32,646 nt of DNA, from contig JAGBSO010000008.1 of assembly GCA_017631795.1 (NCBI GenBank), forward strand, positions 1 to 32,646. Direction: 5' to 3'. Both the position numbers and the translations under genes were made by a program. Positions 16,006-23,919 of this stretch are shown here, in pieces. This stretch comes from Clostridia bacterium. Its GTDB lineage: Bacteria > Bacillota > Clostridia > Oscillospirales > Acutalibacteraceae. How positions within the stretch are numbered: position 1 is the first letter of the stretch; the number at the start of each line of letters is the position of its first letter. The notes beneath the pieces were generated by a model. That model saw nothing but the letters and a program-made list of their open reading frames with translations, was not told the origin of the DNA and searched no databases.

Positions 16006-16989
16006 ATGATTTCAGAAAAATTAAAGCTGATAATTTTCAAGAAAAAAGCAATCAATACATACAAAGGAATAATCTATAAAAGATGCGATGACACGGGAAC
16101 AGTTTTCTTTTTCAGCGCAGATGATTTTCCCGGCCTGAAGACTGAAACACTCAGTTTCAAAGCATCTGCGGGGCACACTCTTGAAGGATGTTTTTACGAA
16201 TACGAAAACGCAATCCCCGGCAGGCTTATCGTGTTTGACCATGGTTTCGGAGGCGGTCATCTTGCATATATGAAAGAAATCGAAAAGCTCTGCCGTCACG
16301 GATACAAAGTCTTCTCATACGACCACACGGGATGTATGAAATCAGGTGGAGAAACTCCCAACGGTCTCGGGCAGTCCCTCTGCGACCTGAATGACTGCAT
16401 CACAATGCTTAAAAACGATGAACGCTTCAAAAATTATGATATTTCTGTCATGGGTCACAGCTGGGGTGGATTTTCAACACTTAATATCAGCGCACTGCAT
16501 CCTGAAATTTCCCACATAGTTGCACTGTCAGGTTTTGTCTCTGTTCAGGAAATGGTCAATATGTTATTTCCGGACAAAATCAGCTGCTTCAGAAATTTGA
16601 TCTTCAATCTGGAAAAAGAATCAAATCCCGAATCTGTAAAATACCATGCGGTGGAAACTCTGAAAAATTCCGACACAAAAGCGCTGCTTATCTATTCTGC
16701 CAATGACACAAGATGCAAACGCATTCATTATGACATTCTCAAGGAAGGTCTTGCAGAAAAACAGAATGTAAAATTCCTCCTTGTGCAAAACAAAAATCAC
16801 AATCCAAACTACACAGAGGATGCTGTGAACTATCTGCGTGAATACAGCAGTGCAAGAGCAAAGTTTATACATAAAAAGAACATCACTGATGATGAAAAAG
16901 CAGAATTCGTTGCATCCTTCGACTGGGACAGAATGACAGCTCAGGATGAATCAGTCTGGAACGAAATTTTCAACCATCTTGATAACTGA
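16006..16989 (+). CDS. Alpha/beta-hydrolase
   Basis: A 327-residue cytoplasmic hydrolase with no signal peptide. Landmarks are the oxyanion region FDHGFGGG (about 77-84), the nucleophile elbow GHSWGG with Ser152, an acidic strand LLIYSANDTR (about 225-235) and the late His in NKNHNPNYT. The catalytic triad is therefore complete. It is close to acylaminoacyl-peptidase or esterase-like members; the substrate is not predictable. The ATG at 16006 is chosen rather than the GTG at 15997, because that GTG is part of the AGCAGGTG ribosome-binding site. It stands alone between a terminator and the promoter of the zinc-ribbon gene. Confidence 0.88.
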   Translation: MISEKLKLIIFKKKAINTYKGIIYKRCDDTGTVFFFSADDFPGLKTETLSFKASAGHTLEGCFYEYENAIPGRLIVFDHGFGGGHLAYMKEIEKLCRHGYKVFSYDHTGCMKSGGETPNGLGQSLCDLNDCITMLKNDERFKNYDISVMGHSWGGFSTLNISALHPEISHIVALSGFVSVQEMVNMLFPDKISCFRNLIFNLEKESNPESVKYHAVETLKNSDTKALLIYSANDTRCKRIHYDILKEGLAEKQNVKFLLVQNKNHNPNYTEDAVNYLREYSSARAKFIHKKNITDDEKAEFVASFDWDRMTAQDESVWNEIFNHLDN

Positions 16990-17022
16990 TTAATACTAAA
17001 TATCGTATAATAATGTTTTTTA

Positions 17023-17051
17023 TTGACATTTTCACAAGAAAAGAATACAAT
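17023..17051 (+). promoter_or_regulatory. Promoter of the zinc-ribbon membrane protein
   Basis: TTGACA (17023-17028), 17-bp spacer, TACAAT (17046-17051); GGAGGA follows about 12 bp before the ATG at 17095. A strong vegetative-type promoter. Confidence 0.8.
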
Positions 17052-17094
17052 AAATACAAGAAAAAAATTTTAACTTTTTTGGAGGAACAAAAAA

Positions 17095-18048
17095 ATGAAA
17101 GTATGTCCCAATTGCAACTCAACGTTCGACGATAGTGTGGTTTCCTGTAACAAATGCGGTACATTGCTGACACCTGTAGCTCAGCAACCCCAGTACCAGG
17201 CACAGCCTCCGTACCAGGCACAGCCTCCGTACCAGGCACAGGCTCCATATCAGGCACAGGCTCCGTATCAGGCACAGCCTCAGTATCAGCAGCAGGCTCC
17301 GTATCAGGCACAGGCTCCGTATCAGGCACAGGCTCCGTATCAGGCACAGCCCCAGCAGCAGGCAGCTCCGCAGACTCCGCCTAAAAAGAAGAAAACAGGC
17401 ATGATCATCGGCATTGTCGCTGCAGTCCTTGTCGTGCTCGGTTTTATCGGTGCTTTTGCACAGAGTGCGTTACAGAAGCAGGGTTATGGCAGTTCATCAG
17501 GCACCGAAGACAAACCCGCAATCAACGAAGAATACGAAAACAACGATGTTGTCACAAAGCCTTACACAAAAGGTGAAATTCAGGGCAACAAATATGTAAA
17601 CGAATGGGCAAACATCAGTTTTGACACAACAGGCTGGACAAACGGCACTGCAGAAGAATATGCTCTTTATGAAAGCGACGGAGTAACTGAATGCGGACTT
17701 TCTCTGAATGATGAAGTAAACAACCGACAGATTGATATTGCTTTTGAAAAATTATCCGATTTGGAAGACTTAACTTTATCAGAAAATGACCTGCTTAACA
17801 CCCTCGCAGAAGGTATGATAGAAGGATACAAAAGCTATGATATACCTTGCGAATATGACGGAACTGTAAATAATATAGATATTGCAGGAGAAACATACAA
17901 AAATATAGTCCTCAATATTAATAACGCTGTTTTTGTTCAGGATATATATCTCCGCAAGATTGACGGATACATGGTTTACATTTGTATTACAGCTAACAAT
18001 GTCGGTGAATCAAGCGAAATCGTTAACGCAATCACATCTGTTGAATAA
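17095..18048 (+). CDS. Zinc-ribbon protein with YQAQPP repeats and one membrane helix
   Basis: A 317-residue protein in four parts. Residues 4-21 are a zinc ribbon with C4-x2-C7-x10-C18-x2-C21. Residues 34-87 are nine hexapeptide units of the type YQAQAP. KKKK at 97-100 precedes a single membrane helix (about 103-121, MIIGIVAAVLVVLGFIGAF). The remaining 190 residues form an unrecognised, probably extracytoplasmic domain with mixed alpha/beta character. With no signal peptide before the zinc ribbon, the topology should be N-in, C-out, placing the ribbon and the repeats in the cytoplasm. The layout is common among Clostridia membrane proteins of unknown function. It has its own promoter and terminator. 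Confidence 0.85.
   Translation: MKVCPNCNSTFDDSVVSCNKCGTLLTPVAQQPQYQAQPPYQAQPPYQAQAPYQAQAPYQAQPQYQQQAPYQAQAPYQAQAPYQAQPQQQAAPQTPPKKKKTGMIIGIVAAVLVVLGFIGAFAQSALQKQGYGSSSGTEDKPAINEEYENNDVVTKPYTKGEIQGNKYVNEWANISFDTTGWTNGTAEEYALYESDGVTECGLSLNDEVNNRQIDIAFEKLSDLEDLTLSENDLLNTLAEGMIEGYKSYDIPCEYDGTVNNIDIAGETYKNIVLNINNAVFVQDIYLRKIDGYMVYICITANNVGESSEIVNAITSVE
17194..17355 (+). repeat. Nine 18-bp tandem repeats in the zinc-ribbon gene
   Basis: Nine in-frame 18-bp units of the form TAC/T CAG GCA CAG (C/G)CT CCG encode YQAQPP/YQAQAP. Units 5 and 9 end CCTCAG/CCCCAG, and unit 6 reads YQQQAP. The near identity at DNA level suggests slipped-strand expansion. Open frames on other strands here are shadows of the repeat. 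Confidence 0.92.
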
Positions 18049-18070
18049 ATAAAATACAGCTTAAATCTAA

Positions 18071-18104
18071 AAACCACCTCATCAGCCGATGAAGTGGTTT
18101 TTTT
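18071..18104. terminator. Terminator between convergent genes
   Basis: AAACCACCTCATC (18071-18083) pairs with GATGAAGTGGTTT (18088-18100), one mismatch, 4-nt loop, followed by T on the plus strand. With A before the left arm it can also stop minus-strand transcription from the beta-helix gene that ends at 18109. Confidence 0.88.
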
Positions 18105-18108
18105 ATGC

Positions 18109-20031
18109 TTATGATGAAATCTGTGTTTTGAAGATTGCATTGTTCATTGAAACATACAGGTCGCCGTCAAGCAGACTACTGTAATTCTTAACAATGATTT
18201 CTTCGGGAGGAACAACGGGATATTCTGCATTATATCCGTCATAAAGATGCTTTGAATTGACCATATTGAAAAGGAAGTTTGTTCCGATTCTGTGAACATA
18301 GAATCCGTCAATTTCAACTCTCTGAGGCAGATAACATGTGTAGCCGAAATCATGATCTTCTGAATTCACCGCATTGATGATTTTGAGAGAAACTTCAGTG
18401 GGATAGAATTTGCAGTTACGGATGATCAGATCTCCGTTCCATGTTGAGCCGTAATCTTCACGCAGGTCAACAAAACTTGCCGCAAGAACAGTTGTGTTTT
18501 CAATAAGAGCTGTTCCGCTGCCTATGAGCTTGATACCGTGATGACCGAGAACGGAATTCTTTACAGTTGCGTTAAGAACACCCTGATGTGCATCAAAACG
18601 TGAAAGAGCGCATCCGTCGTAAACAAGGTTCTTGCAGTAGTTTGTTCCTGCAATACCCCAATAATCAGAATCTGTGATGTCGTTTGTCTGTTTACAGTTG
18701 ACAAACTGAGCATTTACAGATGTTGCAGCGCCGAGGTCGTATGTACCCATCTGCACACTTGAACCTGCAGAGCCGATTGTTGCATATTTTTTATGCCCTG
18801 TGAATGTGCCGTTTTTGACAGTTACATCAGCACAAGTTGAAAGGCTGACGAAAGCTGAATAGGGAGCTCCTGTTTTGCCTTCATTTATAATGTCGTGATA
18901 AATTCCGTCAATAACAGTGTTTGAACGTCTTACCTGAATACCTCTTGTGTAATAGTTATATTCGGAAGGAGCATTGTTTGCAACAGTTGTGAAGAAACCG
19001 CCCTTAACTGTCAGTGTTTCTGCATCAACGGGATAAGCCACAGCATTTGTGATTGCGTCAAAATCCCAGATAAGCGGAGTTGCTGCATCAATATTTCCGT
19101 TTTCATCAACAAGAATAACGTCTGTCTGATTACTGCCTGAATTCTGATTCAATCCCTTACGGATGTATCTCTTCACATTGGAATCTGTCAGCACAACAAG
19201 GCTCTTTTCGTCAAGAGTTGTGCCGATGTTTGTTGCATCAATTTTAAGAGAAGAAGCAACCTTGTCTGTGATATTTTTTGAGCTCTGTGAAGGAGCAATG
19301 TTGAATATCCATGCGCTTCTGTTTTCAACATCTGTATCATCAATGATGAATCTTGCAGTCGACCAGTCTGTGTTTGTCTTTATATAAGCAGTTTTGTTTC
19401 CGCCACCGATATAATATGTTGCAGTTTCGTCTGCAAAAACACTCAGACCTTTTGCGTTTGCATATTCATGAGTTTTCACAATCGCATCCATGTCATCAGC
19501 ATTACCGTCACCGACTGCACCGAAATCTTCATATGTAACATAATCTGTGAAAGTTTTTGTGTAAACATAACCGTCTGCGAAATCAAAACTTACATTTGCA
19601 CAAAGAAGGATTTCATCTGCAAAAGCGGTTATGCCTCGTGAAATGCCTGCTTCTGCACTGCCTGTGATGACAACATTTCCGTTTTTGACTTCAAGAGAAA
19701 AATCTGCTGTTTCATTAAGGTCTTCGTTGATTATAAATGCCTTTGATGTCGCTGAAGTTTCTGCAATCTTTTTACCGCAAGCCTTATAAAGCTCATCGAT
19801 GAGAGTATCTGCAGCGTTTTCATACAAAGCTCCGTCGGGAGCAAAGACAGTGTATTCATCTATGGAAACACCGTTGACAGTCACATCATCAAGAGCTCTG
19901 ACGATATAGGGGCTTTCGTAGTTGCCCTTTGAAATCTCATTTTTGAACTCAGCTACTGAAAAAACCTGCGAAAACAAAGCAGTCAGGACAGTCACAAAGC
20001 TCATTATAACCGACATCATACGTGAAAGCAT
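18109..20031 (-). CDS. Secreted right-handed beta-helix (pectate-lyase-3-like) protein
   Basis: A 640-residue exported protein with an N-terminal signal peptide (about 1-27). Residues 40-160 resemble the small N-terminal domain found before many glycan-active proteins (YTVFAPDGALYENAADTLID, then GITAFADEILL). At 168-190, YEDFGAVGDGNADDMDAI is the classic opening of a pectate-lyase-3/polygalacturonase-type beta-helix. The rest alternates short strands with N- and G-rich turns, as expected for parallel beta-helix coils. No dockerin, LPxTG or cell-wall-binding repeat is seen. It is a candidate polysaccharide lyase or hydrolase, but no catalytic residues could be assigned. AGGTGATG serves as ribosome-binding site. 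Confidence 0.82.
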   Translation of the reverse strand: MLSRMMSVIMSFVTVLTALFSQVFSVAEFKNEISKGNYESPYIVRALDDVTVNGVSIDEYTVFAPDGALYENAADTLIDELYKACGKKIAETSATSKAFIINEDLNETADFSLEVKNGNVVITGSAEAGISRGITAFADEILLCANVSFDFADGYVYTKTFTDYVTYEDFGAVGDGNADDMDAIVKTHEYANAKGLSVFADETATYYIGGGNKTAYIKTNTDWSTARFIIDDTDVENRSAWIFNIAPSQSSKNITDKVASSLKIDATNIGTTLDEKSLVVLTDSNVKRYIRKGLNQNSGSNQTDVILVDENGNIDAATPLIWDFDAITNAVAYPVDAETLTVKGGFFTTVANNAPSEYNYYTRGIQVRRSNTVIDGIYHDIINEGKTGAPYSAFVSLSTCADVTVKNGTFTGHKKYATIGSAGSSVQMGTYDLGAATSVNAQFVNCKQTNDITDSDYWGIAGTNYCKNLVYDGCALSRFDAHQGVLNATVKNSVLGHHGIKLIGSGTALIENTTVLAASFVDLREDYGSTWNGDLIIRNCKFYPTEVSLKIINAVNSEDHDFGYTCYLPQRVEIDGFYVHRIGTNFLFNMVNSKHLYDGYNAEYPVVPPEEIIVKNYSSLLDGDLYVSMNNAIFKTQISS

Positions 20032-20059
20032 TTTTCATCACCTTTAAATCTTTTTTTTC

Positions 20060-20088
20060 ATTATAACATTCAGCCCCGTGTTTTTCAA
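20060..20088 (-). promoter_or_regulatory. Promoter of the beta-helix gene
   Basis: On the minus strand TTGAAA (plus 20083-20088), 17-bp spacer, TATAAT (plus 20060-20065). The -35 and most of the spacer lie inside the large inverted repeat at 20071-20113. Confidence 0.6.
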
Positions 20089-20113
20089 GAGGATGAAGAA
20101 AAACTCGGGGCTG
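20071..20113. repeat. 16-bp inverted repeat over the beta-helix promoter
   Basis: The arm at 20071-20086 (CAGCCCCGTGTTTTTC) and the arm at 20098-20113 are reverse complements with one mismatch, around an 11-nt loop. Neither strand has a T-run directly after the hairpin. It may be an operator, a degenerate terminator of the EF-hand gene, or both. Confidence 0.75.
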
Positions 20114-20165
20114 TGAAAATTTAAATTTTTTTTAAACGGATTCAGATTTCTTCTCAATTCTGAAA

Positions 20166-20333
20166 TCAATCGTCATCATCAAAAAGATTGTTTGCCTTTT
20201 TTGCTGCTTCTTTTTTCTTTTTCTCATATTCCAGCATCATATTGAAAGCCTGGAATTCAAGACCCTGCTCAAAAGCATCAAGGTTTCCGTCGCCATTAAG
20301 GTCAAACATTCCGCCAAAAATACCTTTGCCCAT
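20166..20333 (-). CDS. Small EF-hand protein (55 aa)
   Basis: The protein starts MGKGIFGGMFDLNGDGNLDA. One calcium-binding loop, DLNGDGNLDAFE, has D/N/D/L/E at EF-hand positions 1, 3, 5, 9 and 12. A helix follows (FQAFNMMLEYEKKKKEAAKK), and the C-terminus is acidic (FDDDD). There is no signal peptide, so it should be cytoplasmic. The start at 20333 is chosen because AAAGGAG lies 9 nt upstream; the ATG at 20342 abuts that site. It begins 19 bp after the dockerin-LRR gene on the same strand, so the two are probably co-transcribed. Similar short MGKG-type EF-hand proteins seem to recur in gut Clostridia, but I know of no assigned function. Confidence 0.82.
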   Translation of the reverse strand: MGKGIFGGMFDLNGDGNLDAFEQGLEFQAFNMMLEYEKKKKEAAKKANNLFDDDD

Positions 20334-20352
20334 TAAATTCATCTCCTTTTTC

Positions 20353-22791
20353 TTATAAACTTTCAAGCTTTGCAGCCACACGAAGAATTTTTCTTGCATC
20401 TGCGGCTGTGATTTTTCCGTCATTATTAACATCAGCAATCAGCTTCTGAGCTTCCGTTGTTTTTTCAAGTTTTGCCGATATACGCAAAGCAACTCTCGCA
20501 TCTGCTGCAGTAATTTTTCCGTTACCGTCAAGATCACCGGGTGTACTTTCAACAGGTTTCTGTGTTGTGGGTTCCTGAGTAGTAGGTTCCTGATTTGTAG
20601 GTTCCTGAACATCAGGTTTCTGAGTAGTAGGCTCCTGAACGTCAGGCTTCTGAGTAGTAGGTTCCTGAACATCGGGTTCCTGTGTAGTAGGTTCGTCAAC
20701 AACAGGTTCTTTTTTGTAGTTTATAGTAAGATATGATACCCAGCCATTTTCCACATCAGAAATCTCAATATTATTCCAGCCTGCTTTGTCACCGGCATAA
20801 TCTATCTGTCTTATACTGTCACTCTCATAGAATATGCCATCGCCGATTTTTGTAACACTTTCAGGAATTGACACTTTTCGTAAGGAACTACAACTACCAA
20901 ATGCATAATCTCCGATTTCTGTTACACCTGAAGGAATATCAATTTCTTCAATACTTGACATTCCGTAAAACGCATAAGCACTGATTGAAACCATACTGTC
21001 CGGAAGGTTCAACTCTCTGATATTGTCACACAAACGAAATGCATAACCTGCGATATTGACTGTTCCGTCTTTTACTGTATATTCCGTTATTTCACTATCG
21101 TTGACTTCAATCAGATTATTGCCGATATAAAGAGCATTATTTTCCCAGTTGTCTGCATTTTTATAATAATCTGTTTCATAAAAAGTACCCCAACCGATAG
21201 ATTTCAGATTATCCTTTAAATGTATTTCTGAAAGATTATCACAACCGTAAAAGCCTTGAATTCCTATTGATTTCAAACTATCAGGCAGATTCAACGAACA
21301 AAAACCTGTATCCGAAAAAGCATAATCACCTATAACTTCAAGATTTTCAGACCATCTGACATTTTTCAGATCACCACTGTTTCTGAACGCATTCATGCCG
21401 ATGATTGTTATACTGTCAGGCATTTCAAGGCTGACCAGTCCTGAACAGGTGCTGCATGATCCATCTGCAATTTCTTTAACACCATCAGGGATTGTATAAG
21501 AAAATCCGTTTATATCCATTTCGTATTCTGCATTGCCTGCCCAGTAGTCCGCATAAGCTATTGCTCCGGGCAAACATTCCAGAACAGTTTTATCTTTATT
21601 GAAAAGAACACCGTTATCTGATAAATAAACAGGATTGTTTTCATCAACATTGATATAATAAAGATTATGTGCATTAAAAAATGCATGAGATTCAATGTTT
21701 GTCACATTTGCAGGGATATTTAACTTAAGTTTTGAATACAAACGTGTAAACGCACACTCCTTGATAGTTGTTACTGTATCAGGAATAGTATATTCCTGAC
21801 GATCGTTTCCGATTGCGTATCTTATCAGCTCTGTTTTCTCTTTATTGAACAGATTACCGTCCACACTCGAGAAATACCGGTTGTTTTCATCAACATAAAT
21901 ATTTTCAAGATTAAAACACTGCACAGCAAAAGTACCTTCAATTTTACTTACAGATGCAGGTATTGAAACCGATCGCATGTCGGGTTCAAAAGTGAATGCA
22001 CGCACTCTTATAGTTGTCACCGGACAACCGTTGATTTTTTCGGGAATGACACAGTCACCCTCAATATACTCGCTTGTATATTCAATGGCGACTTTACCTA
22101 AACTGACTGAATACCCCATCTGCAGTTCTTCATCATATCTTGAAGGCTTACAGACAGAATAAAAATCTTCAGTACAGTTAAATATTATATTTGCGGTTTT
22201 AAGAATATCATTACCGGTGCTGTCAACAACAATCTGATTCCAGTCTTCTTCAGTACCCTCGTAATAGATATTTTCAATATTATCAGAAAGATTGAATCCC
22301 CAATAACCTATTTTTTTTACTTTTTTGCCGATAAACACATCGGTAAGCGAAGAGTTTTCCCTGAGCATCTGATCTGAAATTTCGGTTATATTCTTACCTG
22401 TATAAATTCCTTTCAGAGAAAAACAGTCACCGAAAGCATCCGCTCCTATTATTTCAACCGAATCGGGAATACTTACGACTTCAAGACGTGAATTCCAGAA
22501 AGCTCCATATCCGATTTTCTTGAGTGTGTCAGGAAATTCAACATATGACAAATGTGACTGCAAAAAAGCATGACGACCGATTTCAGTTACCGGATAACCT
22601 TCTATTTTTTCAGGTATCACAATATTACCGCTGATTGACTCATCACAATCTGTAATTATAACTTCCCCGTTTCTGATTTCATAGGTCAGATAGCTGAGAA
22701 TGTCATCTTCTGCAACGGAAACAACTCCCATTCCTGAAAACAATGACAAAATCATTGCAACTGCCATTACCAATGATAACATTTTTTTCAT
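20353..22791 (-). CDS. Secreted BspA-type leucine-rich-repeat protein with C-terminal type I dockerin
   Basis: An 812-residue exported protein with signal peptide MKKMLSLVMAVAMILSLFSG. Its body is many BspA-like LRR_5 repeats of the form LKSIGxxAFxxCxxLxxIxIPxS (about 30-690), punctuated by LF-N-KDKTxL segments (SDNGVLFNKDKTVLECLPG). A Pro/Thr linker follows (EPTTQEPDVQEPTTQKP and similar). The protein ends in a type I dockerin with two calcium loops, DLDGNGKITAAD and DVNNDGKITAAD, each followed by an ALRI/ILRV helix. Dockerins bind cohesins, so the protein should dock onto a cellulosome-like scaffold or cell-surface cohesin. The start at 22791 puts 8 nt after GAGG; 22794 or a GTG at 22800 are possible. 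The EF-hand gene follows. Confidence 0.94.
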   Translation of the reverse strand: MKKMLSLVMAVAMILSLFSGMGVVSVAEDDILSYLTYEIRNGEVIITDCDESISGNIVIPEKIEGYPVTEIGRHAFLQSHLSYVEFPDTLKKIGYGAFWNSRLEVVSIPDSVEIIGADAFGDCFSLKGIYTGKNITEISDQMLRENSSLTDVFIGKKVKKIGYWGFNLSDNIENIYYEGTEEDWNQIVVDSTGNDILKTANIIFNCTEDFYSVCKPSRYDEELQMGYSVSLGKVAIEYTSEYIEGDCVIPEKINGCPVTTIRVRAFTFEPDMRSVSIPASVSKIEGTFAVQCFNLENIYVDENNRYFSSVDGNLFNKEKTELIRYAIGNDRQEYTIPDTVTTIKECAFTRLYSKLKLNIPANVTNIESHAFFNAHNLYYINVDENNPVYLSDNGVLFNKDKTVLECLPGAIAYADYWAGNAEYEMDINGFSYTIPDGVKEIADGSCSTCSGLVSLEMPDSITIIGMNAFRNSGDLKNVRWSENLEVIGDYAFSDTGFCSLNLPDSLKSIGIQGFYGCDNLSEIHLKDNLKSIGWGTFYETDYYKNADNWENNALYIGNNLIEVNDSEITEYTVKDGTVNIAGYAFRLCDNIRELNLPDSMVSISAYAFYGMSSIEEIDIPSGVTEIGDYAFGSCSSLRKVSIPESVTKIGDGIFYESDSIRQIDYAGDKAGWNNIEISDVENGWVSYLTINYKKEPVVDEPTTQEPDVQEPTTQKPDVQEPTTQKPDVQEPTNQEPTTQEPTTQKPVESTPGDLDGNGKITAADARVALRISAKLEKTTEAQKLIADVNNDGKITAADARKILRVAAKLESL

Positions 22792-22821
22792 CATAAACAC
22801 CTCTTATCAGTATTCATAAAT

Positions 22822-22849
22822 ATTATATCATATATATTTTATAACACAA
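22822..22849 (-). promoter_or_regulatory. Promoter of the dockerin-LRR gene
   Basis: On the minus strand TTGTGT (plus 22844-22849), 16-bp spacer, TATAAT (plus 22822-22827), about 30 bp upstream of the start. Confidence 0.5.
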
Positions 22850-22883
22850 GTAATCGATCTCTATGTTTTTATTTTTTTTCGTA

Positions 22884-22912
22884 TTGAAATTATCTGTGCA
22901 TCAATATATAAT
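22884..22912 (+). promoter_or_regulatory. Promoter of the GH16 gene
   Basis: TTGAAA (22884-22889), 17-bp spacer, TATAAT (22907-22912), followed by AAGGAGG 22 bp later. The frame can be extended upstream to 22863, but that would overlap this promoter. Confidence 0.65.
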
Positions 22913-22934
22913 TAAAGAAAAAGGAGGAATTTAT

Positions 22935-23882
22935 ATGAATTTCCTGACAGAATTTTTTGCAACAAGGCAGATAACAGCATTCAATGAACTTATCCCCATA
23001 ATTAAAAATTTCATAAACACACTCAGTGATATGGATTTCAAAAAAATCACAGCACTTCTCGTGACAATCTTTCAGCTTCTGGGGTCATTTATTTTTGATA
23101 CACCTGTCACACCGTACAAAGACAGCATCGACATGAGCAAGTTTGAGCTTGTCTGGGCAGATGAATTTGACAACGGTTTTGACACAACAATATGGCAGGG
23201 ACATTATGTTTACGGCAACGACGACACTCAGCTTCGTGACACTGCATACTGGAACAGAGACCAGGTAAGTTTTACAGCCGATGGATGCATGAAAATCACC
23301 GTTGAATACAAGGAAGACGGTCCTGCAGGCGCAAATTACTATTCATACGGCATGGAAACAAACCCCAACAAGAATTATGCAGGTGACCATGTGGGCTACG
23401 AACAGCTTTACGGTTATTTTGAAATCAGATGCATTCTTCCCAAGGGCAAAGGCATCAACCCTGCGTTCTGGCTTCTTACAGACGGTATGTGGGACGATGA
23501 CACAGACGGCGGTGTTTCAGGTGCAGAAGTAGACGTGCTTGAAACAAACACTCTTTACGACCCCCTTGACCCAACTTTCAACTCAGTTTATCACACAATC
23601 CATGTTGACTCATACGAAGAAGCACATACAGCAGAAATTGCAGGTATTTTCTATGCAGACAACCCTTACGAAGAATTCAACACATACGGCGTTGAGTGGA
23701 ATGAAGACGAATATATCTTCTATATCAACGGTGTGGAAACAGCAAGAACATCCTTCGGCGGAGTATGTGAAGTCCCCCTTTATCTTATCATTTCGGTAGG
23801 TGTTGACGAAAATATCGCAAAAAATGAATTCCTTCCCGCATCAATGGTCGTTGACTATGTAAGATGTTATCAGTATAAATAA
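22935..23882 (+). CDS. GH16 family glycoside hydrolase with N-terminal membrane segment
   Basis: A 315-residue beta-glucanase-type enzyme. The catalytic motif ExDxxE is intact as E198-V-D200-V-L-E203 in GAEVDVLE. Supporting family landmarks are FELVWADEFDNGFD (70-83), YGYFEIRCILPKGKGINPAFWLL, with W at 179, and the closing strand MVVDYVRCYQYK. GH16 enzymes cut beta-1,3/1,4-glucans, galactans or related glycans; the specificity is not resolved. No ordinary signal peptide is seen. Instead residues 1-35 are an amphipathic stretch, followed by KK and a hydrophobic segment (38-54, ITALLVTIFQLLGSFIF), which could be a signal anchor holding the enzyme on the outer face. The start at 22935 has AAGGAGG just upstream. 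It lies divergent from one LRR gene and convergent with the other. Confidence 0.92.
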   Translation: MNFLTEFFATRQITAFNELIPIIKNFINTLSDMDFKKITALLVTIFQLLGSFIFDTPVTPYKDSIDMSKFELVWADEFDNGFDTTIWQGHYVYGNDDTQLRDTAYWNRDQVSFTADGCMKITVEYKEDGPAGANYYSYGMETNPNKNYAGDHVGYEQLYGYFEIRCILPKGKGINPAFWLLTDGMWDDDTDGGVSGAEVDVLETNTLYDPLDPTFNSVYHTIHVDSYEEAHTAEIAGIFYADNPYEEFNTYGVEWNEDEYIFYINGVETARTSFGGVCEVPLYLIISVGVDENIAKNEFLPASMVVDYVRCYQYK

Positions 23883-23884
23883 AC

Positions 23885-23915
23885 AAAAAAACGCAGGCAC
23901 CGGAGTGTCTGCGTT
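23885..23915 (-). terminator. Terminator of the second LRR gene (copy 1 of a 41-nt repeat)
   Basis: AACGCAGGCAC (23890-23900) pairs with GTGTCTGCGTT (23905-23915) over CGGA. Read on the minus strand it is followed by seven T. The block 23885-23925, reaching into the stop codon and last Ala codon of the LRR gene, is repeated exactly at 25289-25329. The GH16 transcript ending at 23882 may use it from the other side. Confidence 0.88.
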
Positions 23916-23919
23916 AATT

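Noticed and set aside
16970..17347. Minus-strand frame with DTEPVP repeats
   Set aside because: It is the antisense shadow of the YQAQPP hexapeptide repeats; the sense frame has a promoter, a ribosome-binding site and a zinc ribbon.
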